A stretch of 64,000 nucleotides of DNA, from assembly GCF_030272615.1 (NCBI RefSeq), contig NC_081413.1, positions 555,171,136-555,235,135 of the forward strand. The letters run 5' to 3'. The notes under the pieces were generated by a model that worked only from the letters and a program-made list of their open reading frames with translations, was not told the DNA's origin and ran no database searches. This document shows positions 10,688-21,976 of this stretch, piece by piece; position 1 is the first letter of the stretch, and each line of letters opens with the position of its first letter. The position numbers were made by a program, and so were the translations under genes. This DNA is from Cryptomeria japonica (lineage: Eukaryota > Streptophyta > Pinopsida > Cupressales > Cupressaceae).

Positions 10688-12075
10688 CACTGAGTGTGCC
10701 AAAAATGTATGCAGAAAAGTGTGAATGTAAGTTATTCAGAAGATAAACTAAACAATTAATAGACACATATTTCAACCACACTCAAGAATAGGATGTTGAA
10801 GAAGAAAGAAAAGTAGATAAACAAGATAAAAAGTAATTAAAATGCAAACTCCATATTCCTTCTTCGATTTGATTGTCACTTGATTTGATTTGTGCTTGCT
10901 ATATGGTAGACACTCAATCGTGTTCCATGATAGTGAATGCAAAGATAAAAACTAAGCAAGATGTGATACAAAATACTATGCTAAATGGATGTGATTAATG
11001 GAAAATATGAGTGAGCTTTTCTACATTATGAGAGTATGAAAATGAAAGTAGATAGCAAAAATGGCATTATAACGGTATGAGAATATGAAACTGGATAGCT
11101 AAAATGACATTATAATGGTATGAGAATGTGAAAGTGGATGGATTGTGAAGGAAACTAGTGGATTTAAATAGACTTGAATGAGAGATGGAGAGGCATGAGA
11201 GTAACACATGTCAAAGGAATGACATATCCATTTGGGAATGAGACACCCAGATTGGAAGGTTCTATTCCAAAAGAGATTACAAAACCATGATATTCCCATG
11301 TTTGAAGAAATTTGAGATATTTTCCCAAATTTTAAGAAATTTGGTATATTTTGGGAATTTGCATTCATATGGAGTGGGAAAGAAGCTGGATGAAATAATA
11401 AAAGGATGACTGAAACCCAAGGTTAATTAGTGAGTTAAATTACAAGAATAATTAGATGATGGTTAAAGTTAGGAGACGTGTGAGGAAATAGAATTAATTT
11501 AAAGAATTAGTTCCATGATGTTTTCATGACTTAGGATATTTAGGAATACACACATATGGAGTGGAAAGGAGGTTGGAAAGAATAAAATGATTCATTTTCA
11601 AATGTTAAGATATTTTCAAATATTAGAATATTTAGGAATACACACATATGGGGTGGGAAAGTAGTGGGAAGAAATAAAAGAATGACTAAAACCCAAGCTT
11701 AGTTAATGGGTTAAGTTAGAGGAAGAGTTAGATGAGGATTAAAGATAGGAGGCATGTGGGGAAATAGAATTAATTAATTTATGAGAGAATTTAAGAGGAA
11801 AAATGTCAACATGGATTAAATAATCAAAAGTTATGCATTTGATTTATTTAATATAAGAAGGGATCAAATTTAATTAATTCATTCATTTATGATTGTCAAT
11901 TAATTAATTAAAAGAGGACTATAACATAATTAAGAAAATTAATTAGCTAGAAGGAGGGAACACCAATTAATTAAATAATTCATAATTATTTAATTTAAGG
12001 GCATTTAGGATAGATAAATTCAATTAATTAAATTAATCAAATTTAGGTGTCTAGAAAGATAATTAAGTATCAACA
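10688..12075 (-). repeat. putative minus-strand LTR with adjacent primer-binding site
   Basis: Read on the minus strand, a sequence starting TGTTGATACTTAATTATC at 12075 ends CTGCATACA at 10706. It is followed by TTTTTGGCACACTCAGTGGG (10705-10686), which has the look of a Gypsy primer-binding site. The 1370-bp candidate contains the repeated units at 11350-11785. No partner LTR or coding region accompanies it, so it may be a remnant. Confidence 0.4.
11345..11790. repeat. three imperfect direct repeats inside the putative LTR
   Basis: Segments starting near 11350, 11545 and 11630 share an (a/c)ATATGG-GTGGGAAAG core. The first and third continue through AAACCCAAG and a GGAAATAGAATTAATT end. The outer copies are about 280 bp apart. 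Confidence 0.5.
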
Positions 12076-12990
12076 AAGAATACATGAAAATATAACAACT
12101 GATGATCAAGTTATAAACTATCATCATGTAGGAAAGGATTGCATGAAAGGATATCATGACAATTCATAAATTCAACATGATATGTAGGAAAATGAGCATG
12201 GATATACTCATCATCATGCATGGAAGAAGGTAATTCATCCAAGACACGTGAATCTATGGGTATAGGCTGCAAACATGACATGTAAGAGATATATCAAAAA
12301 AGGTTATTCTAATGTCATGCATGACTAAAGATGTGTGGTGTCATCAATGGTCATTATAGTAGGCATCTCACATGATAGATCCTTACCCAAGATTATTATC
12401 ACTATCAAAGGTATTAAATTGTCATGGAGTGCATGGATTAATAACATAAGAATTTACAAATAAACATGATAAGAATCATCCAATAAAATGAAAGACATAA
12501 TAACAAATGGTCAAGTATAGACTTTATAGAGAACATATTCACATCCAAAGCATATAAATTCGTTATTATCCCAAAGATGAATGGTCATGTATCATAAAAT
12601 GTAAAAAATGTTGAAATGTGAACAAAATGTATGTAAACTAGCAAAGGAGAAGTGCCTAGAGAAACCATATTGTAGAATATCTTAGGGTAGGAAGGTGGGA
12701 TAGAAAAATGTGAATAATTATGTATAAAAACTTAATCAAAGTGAATAATCATAAGGGGATAAAACATTGTGAAATAAAAAAATATGTGATACTATCATAT
12801 CGATATTAGATGTGAAATACCAAAAGGCAAAGGTTTAATGCTTAGGTCAAAACCCTAGAAGGTGTAATCACATATTAGTTCATAAAAAATGCAAAGGAAG
12901 ATAAACTTTTCCTTAGCTTAATATAAGAGTAATTAAATGGAATGTATACACACATTCACTAATAAACCTAGATCAAATAAATGATAAGTT
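12076..12990. other. no recognisable feature
   Basis: AT-rich DNA with no open frame of note, no paired repeats and no element ends. It could be very old retroelement interior. Confidence 0.55.
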
Positions 12991-14482
12991 TGTTAAATAC
13001 ACCCCAAGACTAAGAGAGGGGGGTGAACCAGTCTTGATTAAACACTTAAACTTAATACCACAATTCAATACCAACTTAACCTTAGTCTTATCAACAACAA
13101 TTAAAGATAAAATGAAAACCTTGCACAAAATTTACATTGAAACCCTAAAAGAGAAAAACCATGATCTGAGACTACACACAATTATATGAATAAGATCACA
13201 ATATTGTTTTAGGCTCACTATCAAGGAAGCATATTGCTTCCTGAAGGACTTGCATGATAATGTGCACTACCGCTTGGCAAGATACAAGGGACTTGCAAGA
13301 TAAGACACAATATCTTAGGGAAAGATACAAAAATTACAGAGGAGACACACTATCCCTAAGAAAGGTAAATGAATATATGAGTCAAGATGAATATGCCATC
13401 AATAACACTACCTCCAACAATCTCCAAGTATGAAGTTGTCCTTGAATCTCTATCTCAAGTGATCTTTAGAAAAATCACCACACACTTATTCTACCTCAAC
13501 TTCACACTATTGATTCTATAAATGATATGATCATGTAAGTGCACTGCATATATCAATCCACACACTCATGCACACCATCAACATTGATTTGATCTGTTAT
13601 GTATACCATATTCTTCAGTGCAATCATCAATTAGGTTAGCCATAGTAGAGGAAAAACATAGGTCATATCAAGCTGGAAACCAAAACATAATTGTGGTGAA
13701 AGTGGTCCAATCTAGGAGATCGAAAAGGCCTAGCTTAGGAATCATATCAATTTTTTCTAAGGTGTTTCAAACAATCCACACACTTTTACACATCCTCTAA
13801 ATTTGGCAACAAGGTAACATGTAGATAAGCAAGTAACACATCACTAGTTGACCCAAAACATATCTTCCAAATGATCAAGCCCAATTCGGATCCTCACACA
13901 CCAAGGAAAGACCCAAATACAATGTACCACAAACTTCAATGCAAGTAAAGACTTCCAAGCATGCATTGCAACTAAGATAACAACTCCTATTGGCCAAACT
14001 AGAGCAAATACCTTCAAACACAAATTCCAAACACAATGTACCATCAAACAAACCTTCTATAATTATGTAGAGTATGCAAGGAAGTTCCTTGAACATCCAA
14101 AAACATTCCTACACACTTCTTTCTCCTTGTCACATCAAAATCATACTAGTACAACACATAGGGGCTTCACTAAATAGGCAATATCATATCATGTACATTC
14201 ATATTAGGGGGTTTAATATCACATGCAAATGGGGGAGCTTTTAATTTAGGATGTGTATTGGGAGGGGGTGGAAAAAAAGGAGTTTAGTGCAATATTGTTT
14301 GTAAATAGGGGTATTCTTTAGTATTCCATGAGTGTAGGCGATATAACCTAGATTCACTAAGTGAAGTGCCCGTGGTAGAACACTACTGAGACAAAACACT
14401 TTATTCAGGAGGGCCAACAAGACCTAGTCATGAACAAAACATCATAATCAACTCTTGCAGATGACATACCTAAAACTTGAAT
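12991..14482 (-). repeat. possible remnant of a minus-strand Copia-like LTR
   Basis: The plus-strand start, TGTTAAATACACCCC followed by 'agactaagagaggggggtgaaccag', parallels the plus-strand start of the LTRs at 48653 and 55006 ('aatactaagagg...gggtgaattag'). In the minus direction these are LTR 3' ends with a C-rich tract. No iMet PBS adjoins position 12990, and the other end is not found. The rest up to 14482 has no gene that I can support. Confidence 0.35.
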
Positions 14483-14784
14483 TGAGATATATTAGAATAT
14501 TTAATCTTTACTTGGCTTAGGTTTATTTGTATTAGTTTAGGATATTCCTTTGGAATTCCTACATGTAATTTGTCCTCTAGTACATGTGTGAGGACAAATC
14601 ATTTCTTTTATTTTCCTTTATTAAGGAATATTAGATTTCCTCCTTAAGAGGATGTGGACACATGACACACACATTTTATGAATGGTGGCATTCATAGATT
14701 TGGGAGTTACTTTGTAACTCCTCTCCTCATCTCTATTTAAGATATGTCTCCTCTCTCGTTTCTTCTTAATGACATTATTGTAAA

Positions 14785-14864
<80 letters not shown>

Positions 14865-15053
14865 AGGCATTGCCTCATTCATAATAACACAAGGGGTTTT
14901 TCTTTGTTTTTCCCCTTTCAAAAGTTCTTGTGACTCCTTCTTCACATTCAATTGATTACTCCAAGGTTTCTGCATTTATGTTGGTAACATTTACTTCATC
15001 GATAAACTTACTTGGATTTTGTTTTTATTTCCTTGTTCTTGTATTTCCTTTCA
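14483..15053 (+). repeat. 5' LTR of Copia element
   Basis: The right end is fixed by TTTCA followed directly by the PBS. The left end is placed at TGAGATATATTAG, the best TG upstream, so it is uncertain by some bases. The LTR carries a (CT)n microsatellite at 14787-14859 and a 'ctatttaagatatg' TATA-like region near 14735. Confidence 0.65.
14787..14859 (+). repeat. (CT)n microsatellite
   Basis: An uninterrupted 73-bp CT dinucleotide run lies inside the Copia LTR, downstream of its TATA-like region. Confidence 0.97.
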
Positions 15054-15068
15054 TGGTATCAGAGCAGG
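15054..15068 (+). other. primer-binding site, tRNA-iMet
   Basis: TGGTATCAGAGCAGG is a perfect match to the plant Copia PBS complementary to initiator Met tRNA and directly abuts the LTR. Confidence 0.9.
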
Positions 15069-16439
15069 TTCTAATCCTTGTTTCAAGTTGAGATTGATAA
15101 AGGTTACCATTATGTGGAGTTCACCTTCTTGGAGACATTCTTGAGAGGAGGAGAAGTTCTTTCTCTGATATTTTCTACTTTGCAGTTTTTTTTTTGCTTT
15201 AAATTTGTATTTTTTTGGCTAACGTGCTTTGGAAGGCATGCCACCAAAGTTATTTCTTTGGTTTAAGTTTTTTTTTTTAAATATTTGGAAGGCTTGCCGC
15301 CAAAGTCTTATTTTTCATTTGAGTTTTGTTTTGGAAGACTTGCCACCAAAACTGGTTCATTATTAAGCTGCTTCTCTATTTTACTTGCAGGTTCTAACAT
15401 TTATTGTGTTTGTAAGATCTTGTTTAAAAAAAGTTTCATATTAATCTTTGTGTAAAATATATATCCATGTTTATCTTGCCTTTTCAAGATATATGGTGGA
15501 GACCGAGTATTTGAGACATTGTTTGTTATTTGGCTCGTTTCATTTGTATTGACCGACTGGTATTCATAACTTATTTGCATTTTTTAATACATTTGTACTA
15601 AACATATCATCTCTGTGGATTCTTCATTTTGTTTACCTTGCATGGTCAAAACTGAATCTCTGTGCCTTCTTTGTTCCATTCTCTACATTTTGTTTGCCTT
15701 ATGTGATCTTTATTTCTGTAACTCTCCATGACCATTCCTGTATAACATCTCTGCAAGCATTATTCTCTCCAATTTATAACTGAACTACTATTTGTAACGT
15801 ATCTGCTCAAATTAAGACATCTTCATCTTGTTTGTAACATGCTTCTAAGTATTTTTTTTCAAACCTTTTCTTTCTACACTTGCATTATGCTTCATTTATT
15901 AATTTCGTTATCAATTCTTCACATGCGTTTCTTACATTTCATTCAAGTTTAGAAAGTTTAAATCCTTCACATATTCAAAAAAAAGTTTTTAAAAAGTTAG
16001 AATAAAAATTTTCAAAAAGGGTTTTCCCCCGTATTCAAAGTTTTGAAATCTTATAAACTTTTCCTTTATATAATCAAGTCTAAAAGTTTCTAAATATTTT
16101 AATAGTAAAGTTTTAAAAAGTTTATAAAGTTTTTTAATATGTAATTTTTTTTGTTGTAAAGTTTAAAAAATAAAATAAAATAACATTTTTTAGAGCTTTA
16201 AATTTTATTTTAGTTAAAGATTGGATAATAATATTTTTTGATAAATAATTTTTAAAAATTTGTTATTGTTTAAAAAAAAAAGTTATTATTGAATTTTAAT
16301 TGAGGGGTTATTTTTTTTTTAATATTAACCATTATTTGTTCAGGCTTAGTTTTGCAAATATGTTTAGATTAATTTCAAAAATTAAATTAAATAGCACTAA
16401 TTATCATTCATGAAAAACACATATTTCTTTTATTTTTCG
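15069..16439 (+). other. Copia untranslated leader, AT-rich
   Basis: There is no coding frame. It holds three 21-bp palindrome-like repeats (15228-15248, 15284-15304, 15330-15350) and then long A/T runs from 15950 to 16330. Confidence 0.6.
15228..15350 (+). repeat. three copies of a 21-bp imperfect palindrome
   Basis: Copies begin at 15228, 15284 and 15330. Each has the form TTTGG-A-GRC-TGCC-CCAAA, with the outer TTTGG/CCAAA complementary and the inner GGC/GCC complementary in two copies. Unequal spacing (56 and 46 bp) and few copies make CRISPR or satellite explanations unlikely. Confidence 0.75.
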
Positions 16440-16945
16440 TTTCAAGCACCTTTTGGATGTTGCTACTAATAAAATCTCTGAACTTGTTTCAACTGCTCCT
16501 CAAGTCAACCAAGACAAATGAAAGGTTCAAAATGAGGAAGAAATTGGTTTAATTGGTATTTCGATGGCCCGAATTGTATGTTCTTATTGGAAATTGTACA
16601 AAAGTATATGAAGCTTGGGAAATTTTAAAAACAACTTATGATCACTCAAATGACTCTCGAAAAATTTAGCTTCAAGATCAACTCGAAGATCTCAGGTATA
16701 CAAATTTTAAAACCATGGATGAGTTCTTATTAAAGTTTGATTCTATTAATAGTCAATTAATAGGTTTAGGAGTTACTCTAGCTGATTTACGTTTGATTCA
16801 TCTTATTCTTAAAAAATGTCCTCCTCATCAATTTTAGCAATTTATTACTAATATTCATGCTCAACTTGCTATTCCTAGTTTAGCTACTCAATTAACTTAT
16901 TATATTTTGTAATTTATTACGTCAAGAGGAAGCTAAATGGGTGTT
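16440..16945 (+). pseudogene. Copia gag (UBN2-type), broken
   Basis: A frame with several stops encodes the diagnostic gag-polypeptide pattern of plant Copia elements: Y-E-A-W-E-I-L-K-T-T-Y, then L-Q-D-Q-L-E-D-L-R-Y, M-D-E-F-L-L-K-F, L-I-G-L-G and L-K-K-C-P-P. This is the capsid part. The zinc knuckle is not seen before the sequence changes to LINE. Stops near 16668, 16836 and 16909 inactivate it. Confidence 0.8.
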
Positions 16946-16959
16946 TCAGAATGGGAAGT

Positions 16960-18779
16960 GGATAGATGTACTAGCTTTGGAGAAGCAAGATTGACGTCGC
17001 AGGGATAGTGGTTGGCCAAAATCAAATTATTTCAAGGGTTTCTTTCGTCCCCAGAATAGGAGGATAGCTAAGAATAAACCAAAAGGCTCTCGAGATTTAC
17101 CTTTGATTTTTAGACAAAATGGGGGGTATGAAAATAACCCTAAAATCAGTACGGGCTCTGGCAAGGCGACAGTCAAAAAATCCACAGGGATTTTACGACC
17201 ATCTATGGCTGCTGCAGTGACTCTTGATAAAGGCAAGTCTTTGGGTAAGGAGAATTTGGTGGATAGGGTATGGTTGTTGATTCCCTGTATATCTGCAATT
17301 GAAGCTCCATTGGATAAGAAGGCTATGGATTTGCATTCTTTGGCTATTTTTATTCAGGTTTGGGGAGATAATATTTTGCTTTCAAAGCTTCATCATAAGA
17401 TTCATGAATTTTGGTATGATAAACTTTATTTTTAGGTTCTATCTCTTCGAGTTCTTTCATTGGTATTTTTTATTTTGAGGGTGTTAAATAGAAGGCCCTT
17501 GAAAATCCATTTTTCAGGTTTGGTCGTAATTTGGTTTTTATAAAAAGCTGGAAACCCTTTTTCTTAACTTCCCAGGATATTGTTAAAACAATCCCTACTT
17601 GGTTTTCACTTCTTGGCATTCCATATGAATTTTCTAATCATGATATTTTGCAAAGAATTAGGGATTGCTTTGGAAATTTTATGCATTCACATTCATTATT
17701 TGAGTATGGGGTTTTTAGGGTTAAGATCTTTGTGTTACTTAGCTCATCTTCTGTGGTTCCTTGTAATTATAATTTAAAGTCCATTGATGGGATTTGGGGG
17801 TAAAATATTGTTCATGATTTTGACTAGTTTTTAAAGTCCTTTGTGGTTATGGATTCTCCATTATTTGTGACTCTAAAAGGTTTTTCATTTGGTAATAAGG
17901 AGGTTTGACCTTCAAAGCCTGCTATGCTAATAAAGGTGTGGTAAACCTTGATTCTTCTATCTATCATGAAAATCAGATGCACCTTGATTCCCCTGTTTGC
18001 CCTTCGATGTTGAAAGATTCTATAGGGGTTTCTATTCAGGAGAAATCTATCCCTCTTGGGGATGTTTCTCTCCTTGTTAGGGACATTTTGCAGAAAGCTA
18101 ATGATCTTATTGGAGTGGGCTCTCACTTAGGGCTCCCTAATGAGGGAGGACAGCCTATGAATTCTGCTAAACGTACCCAAGAAATTGGGGGAGGATTGTC
18201 TCAAGGGGAGTCTGACCCTTTGGTTCATGGGTTTGATACTCCTTTTGTTGCTTTGGATGAGAGCTTAATTTCTCAAGTTTAGAAGCTTGTATCTGAACAT
18301 AATATCACTCTAAATCATGATGTTACTGACAAGGTAGTTGATGCGATTGATAAGGATTTGGTTAATTTGAAATCTTCCTTGTTTATCCCTCTGACCTGCA
18401 ATCCCTTTGAAGTTCTCTCTTCAAATAAAGCTTTGGATTGTGAGGATTCTTTGTGTCAGTATAATAAGGTAGGATTTGATCCTGTAATTAATAAGCCTTT
18501 AGTAAAAACTCATTTATCTCCTTCCTCTTTGTTTCTTTCTCCTACGAAGCAAGGTAGGAAGCCAAAGGCATTTTATACTTAGTTGGAAACAGATGCTGGA
18601 ATCCAGACTACTCTCTTGAGTCTGAGTTCTGGTTCTGCAAAGAGAAAAAATAAATCTAGCCCTCCTTTTACTAGGGTTGCTGCTAACAAATGAAGTCTTC
18701 AGGAATCTTTTGGGGTGGGTAAAGATTGTCTTGATGATGCTCTTAAAAAGAGGGGAGATAATGCCTCCCCTCGAGGACA
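16960..18779 (+). pseudogene. LINE 1 ORF1 (DUF4283-like nucleic-acid-binding protein), broken
   Basis: Open blocks at 17103-17435, 17531-17803, 17905-18282 and 18358-18582 alternate with stops and frameshifts. The block at 17531-17803 (F-I-K-S-W-K-P-F-F, P-T-W-F-S-L-L-G-I-P, R-I-R-D-C-F-G-N-F) has the W/LP/FG pattern of the DUF4283 domain found at the start of plant LINE ORF1. A basic stretch near 17020-17080 precedes it. The later part is Ser/Leu/Asp-rich and low in conservation. No CCHC knuckle is seen. Confidence 0.65.
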
Positions 18780-19856
18780 ATGAAGCTCATTTATTGGAAT
18801 GTTAGGGGCTTAAATGCCCCTAACAAGAGACACTTGATTAATTCACAATTGGACTTAATGAAGTGTGATGTTCTTATGATGCAAGAAACTAAATTGAGTG
18901 TGCAAGGTACTCATTTTTTTTTCTTTTAATGTAAGGCTTGGAAATTTTGTGTCTCCCCTGTGGTGGGGGCTTCTAGAGGTTTAGCTTTCCTTTGGAATGA
19001 TGTTACTACTAAATTATCTCTGGTTGTTTCTACTCCTTTGTAGATGTTGGCTTTGGTAAAAAGTAGGGTTTCAAATTTTATTAATATTATGGTCCAATTT
19101 TTATCTTGGGGAAAAGAGATCTTTGGGATTCTTTAACTGTTATCTCCTCCCCCCCTTTGGGGGCAGTTTGTGGTCTTTGGCGGATATTTTAATGCTATTT
19201 CTTGTGAGGATGGTAAAATTGGGGGCATTTTACCTAAAAACTGTATTGTGGTTGGTTTTAATACTTTCATTCAGAATAATTGTTTATTGGATTGTAAAAC
19301 TCTAAATGGCCCTTTTACTTGGACAAACATGAGGAAAGATTTTTCACAGATTGCTGAAAGACTTGACCGTTTCTTGATTTCTAAAAATTGGATTTCTTCG
19401 AATGTGGATGTTGTTGATATGGATTTGCCCAATCCAGGCTCTTATCACTTCCCAATTATGTTATCTATCTTAGATGATAGGGATCCTAGAAAAGCTTCAT
19501 TTAAATTTGAGCCTATGTGGTTTAGAGATCCTTCTTTTCTTATGCTTTTAGAATCTTTGTGGGCTTTGGCCCCTTTTATCTCTAGAACTAGAATGTTTCA
19601 CTTTGTCAAAAAACTCTCTTTTATTAAAGATAAGATAAAGTCTTGGAATGTCTTGCATTTTTAAAATATTTTTTTCTGAAAAATCTAGAATTCAAAGTGA
19701 GCTTGAAGCTTTAAATACTATGGTTATGAATATTGGGATAGACTTAGCTGCCTTTGCTAAACATAAATTATTAAATTCTCAGTTTGAGGAAGTCCTTTCC
19801 TGTGAAGAAATCTATTAGTGGCAATCTATCTTCAAACATTCTATGGATACTCCTTC
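18780..19856 (+). pseudogene. LINE 1 ORF2, endonuclease part only, broken
   Basis: ATG at 18780 opens M-K-L-I-Y-W-N-V-R-G-L-N, the hallmark start of plant L1-type ORF2 endonuclease, followed by L-M-M-Q-E-T-K (metal-binding Glu). Frameshifts follow. The 19170-19664 frame has F-G-G-Y-F-N-A-I, where the catalytic Asp of GDFN is Tyr, then G-P-F-T-W-T-N and L-D-R-F-L-I. An S-D-H motif appears changed to S-Y-H. The coding stops within the linker to RT near 19850. Confidence 0.8.
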
Positions 19857-20479
19857 TGGTTTGACAATCAATCACACCGACACTTAACCAAAATTGCCAA
19901 CACTAATACAAAACAACTCATCGACCTTATAAGCAAAACAATAGGTCAGTAACACATCACAAAACCTAAGATCTCATAGAGATTACAAACAAAAATCAGT
20001 TCAAACATGACCATTGGATTACATAGCAATCATTGCACATTTTCCTAGATGACCTCGACCACTCCTTGATCATCGCTCATTGAACCCTATAACTCATCAC
20101 GCGATTTCCACTTCATACTATGTACTTGCCCATTCCAAAGATAAAACAATTATCTCTATGTGCCAAAACCCACTTTGAAACTCATCACATGCAACATACA
20201 TACATGCCATAATCATCTTCGATCACCATTTGATCATAGATAAACACAAATCAACACAACCAATTCACTGAGCTCCATCGGTTAGGGTTTGACATATCAA
20301 CAAGTAGGGTTATCGGTTGATCTCACTACTACAATAGTAATACCAGTTTTCTTCACTATACAACTACCAGTTGCATTACTGTATCACTACCGATTGCAAT
20401 ACAACTCTATTATCGGTTACAATTGACATCATTGAAAACACTTGAACTTCATTAATGCAATCTTCATGAAATTCTAACA
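19857..20479 (-). repeat. LTR fragment, minus strand
   Basis: On the minus strand the sequence starts TGTTAGAATTTCATG at 20479, a good LTR start. It contains repeated CCGATA/ACCGGT-like words, also typical of the LTRs at 5313 and 48653. It ends near 19857 where LINE coding stops. Flanking 5-bp repeats do not match, so it is a partial or rearranged LTR. Confidence 0.4.
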
Positions 20480-21070
20480 ATTTATAGGGACACGAATTCC
20501 ATCCTCAAATTTTGCAATTCTTTGTCCTTTAAAACCTTGTTTCATAATTATATTAAAGCCACGATTATAAGAATGTTTCAATTGACTAGATGGAGGGACA
20601 AAATCATGAATTTCTTTGAAATCTGATGTGTAACGAGGTAGAAAAGGATTTGTAGATGAAGGAGGAGTATCATATGGAATGAGAATCTCTTTGCCTTATC
20701 AAGCTTATCCTTTTTGGAAGATTGGGGAAGAACATCTTTATCATCTAAAAGCTCATTTTTAGTGATTTCTATGTGAGGAGAAAGGTCATGGATAAAATGC
20801 ATGACATCATCTTCTCTAGATAAACTTTGATGTTGAAGATAGGTCCTAGGAGAATAAGGAGGATCTAAAGATGTAAGAATGTTGATGTTATCATATTCCC
20901 CCCCTTGCTCGAGGGTGTGTGTATGAGGAGAAGATGGATCCATGTCATTTTCCAATGCATGCTCTTTTTTAGAGAGATTATTGGTTAAAGCATTAGGTCT
21001 CATCTCATTCACACAAGATACCCTAGGAAAGGTACAAAGGTTATGATATTTAGGTTTAGGATCTACAAAA
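20480..21070 (-). pseudogene. retroelement protein remnant ending in a G-patch-like motif
   Basis: The minus-strand frame from about 21070 reads through an acidic, Pro/Ser-rich segment (D-P-S-S-P-H, T-S-L-D-P-P-Y-S-P-R, F-I-H-D-L-S-P-H). After a frameshift near 20690 it continues as Y-D-T-P-P-S-S-T and ends at 20477 with RGFNIIMKQGFKG followed by K-F-E-D-G-I-R-V-P-I. That tail fits the G-patch pattern (G-x5-M-x-x-G-F-x-G) but the second Gly pair is R-I-A. G-patch domains are known RNA-binding modules, including in some retroviruses. The role here is inferred. Upstream hydrophobic residues of this frame are leader sequence, not protein. Confidence 0.55.
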
Positions 21071-21960
21071 GCTTTAAGGTGATTAACATAGGAAATGCAT
21101 GTTGTTAACAATATCACCATAATGCAACATAAATGATACATGAAAGCTTTGAGATATAATAATTTAGAAATCCTAACAACACAATATGACCAAGTGCTAT
21201 TAAGAAAGAGAAGCAACAGGAAATGGAAGAAACTCTTATCTGACACATGATAAATATATGCAAAAATTAATACAATCACACACAAAAGAGCAAGTAAATC
21301 CAATTTATTAATTTCCATTAAAAAAGTCCCTTAAGTGAAATCTCAATTTGTTGGAAAAGAAGATCTAAAATTAGGACCTTTTTATGAAAATTAATTTTAA
21401 GATGTGAATTTGATGAAATTTGAATTTGTGTTTGACCTTAGAGAGTGTTAAAATTGATAAAGTATGCTGATTTTCTGGATCTGAGCAGAGAAATACAGTC
21501 AATTCAGTCTCCTTAAATTTTGGGAAAAAAGTCGAGGATTGTGGTAGGAACGCACACGGTCCGACCAACTTTTTTTGAAATTTTTAAGAATGATAGAGAT
21601 TATGATTTTAATGCATAATCCAAAAAAACAACTAATTTGGAGATGTCTAGATAGATCAAAATTGCAGTCAAAGGTCAAAAATGAAGAGATCTTAAAAATT
21701 ACGGTTTTATGATTTAACCACTGAATTTTCAGAATAAAGAAATAGATTTGAATTGTAATTTTTAAATAGAAATCAGATCTGAAATAAGCAATTAAAATTT
21801 TACACCTCACAAGCTTAATTTTCTAAAAATGAAAAATTAGGGTTTTTAGGCAATTAACCTCTAAAATTTGCAAATAGATCAAACTTGAAAATAAAAATTT
21901 GAAATTCAAATTGCAATTAATCAGATGTAAGAATGAGAAATTAGAATTAATGTGTAAGAT

Positions 21961-21976
21961 GTTGGGTTCACCAAAA
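21961..21976 (-). other. primer-binding site of LTR B unit
   Basis: The minus strand reads TTTTGGTGAACCCAAC immediately after the CTTTACA end of LTR B. It is the same site as at 40405 and 61421. Confidence 0.7.

Larger units (their letters stand above)
14483..16945 (+). mobile_element. 5' half of a Copia retrotransposon
   Basis: It comprises an LTR, an iMet primer-binding site, a long leader and a UBN2-type gag frame, after which a LINE takes over near 16946. No protease, integrase, RT or 3' LTR is present, so the element is truncated at its 3' side. Confidence 0.8.
16946..19856 (+). mobile_element. LINE 1, truncated (ORF1 plus ORF2 endonuclease)
   Basis: A DUF4283-like ORF1 is followed immediately by an ORF2 that opens with an endonuclease start. 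Reverse transcriptase, RNase H and poly-A tail are missing because unrelated sequence begins near 19857. The 5' boundary against the Copia gag is approximate. It is a different copy, and apparently a different lineage, from the LINE at 30071-57616. Confidence 0.8.

Noticed and set aside
14775-14975. A minus-strand frame with an Arg-Glu repeat
   Set aside because: It is a translation of the CT microsatellite.
15228-15350. CRISPR-like or satellite array
   Set aside because: Only three short palindromic units with unequal spacers in a plant retroelement leader.
20578-21318. A 246-aa minus-strand frame with hydrophobic N-terminus, as a possible membrane protein
   Set aside because: The hydrophobic part is Gypsy leader sequence, non-coding in relatives. 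Only the later part resembles protein and it continues in another frame.
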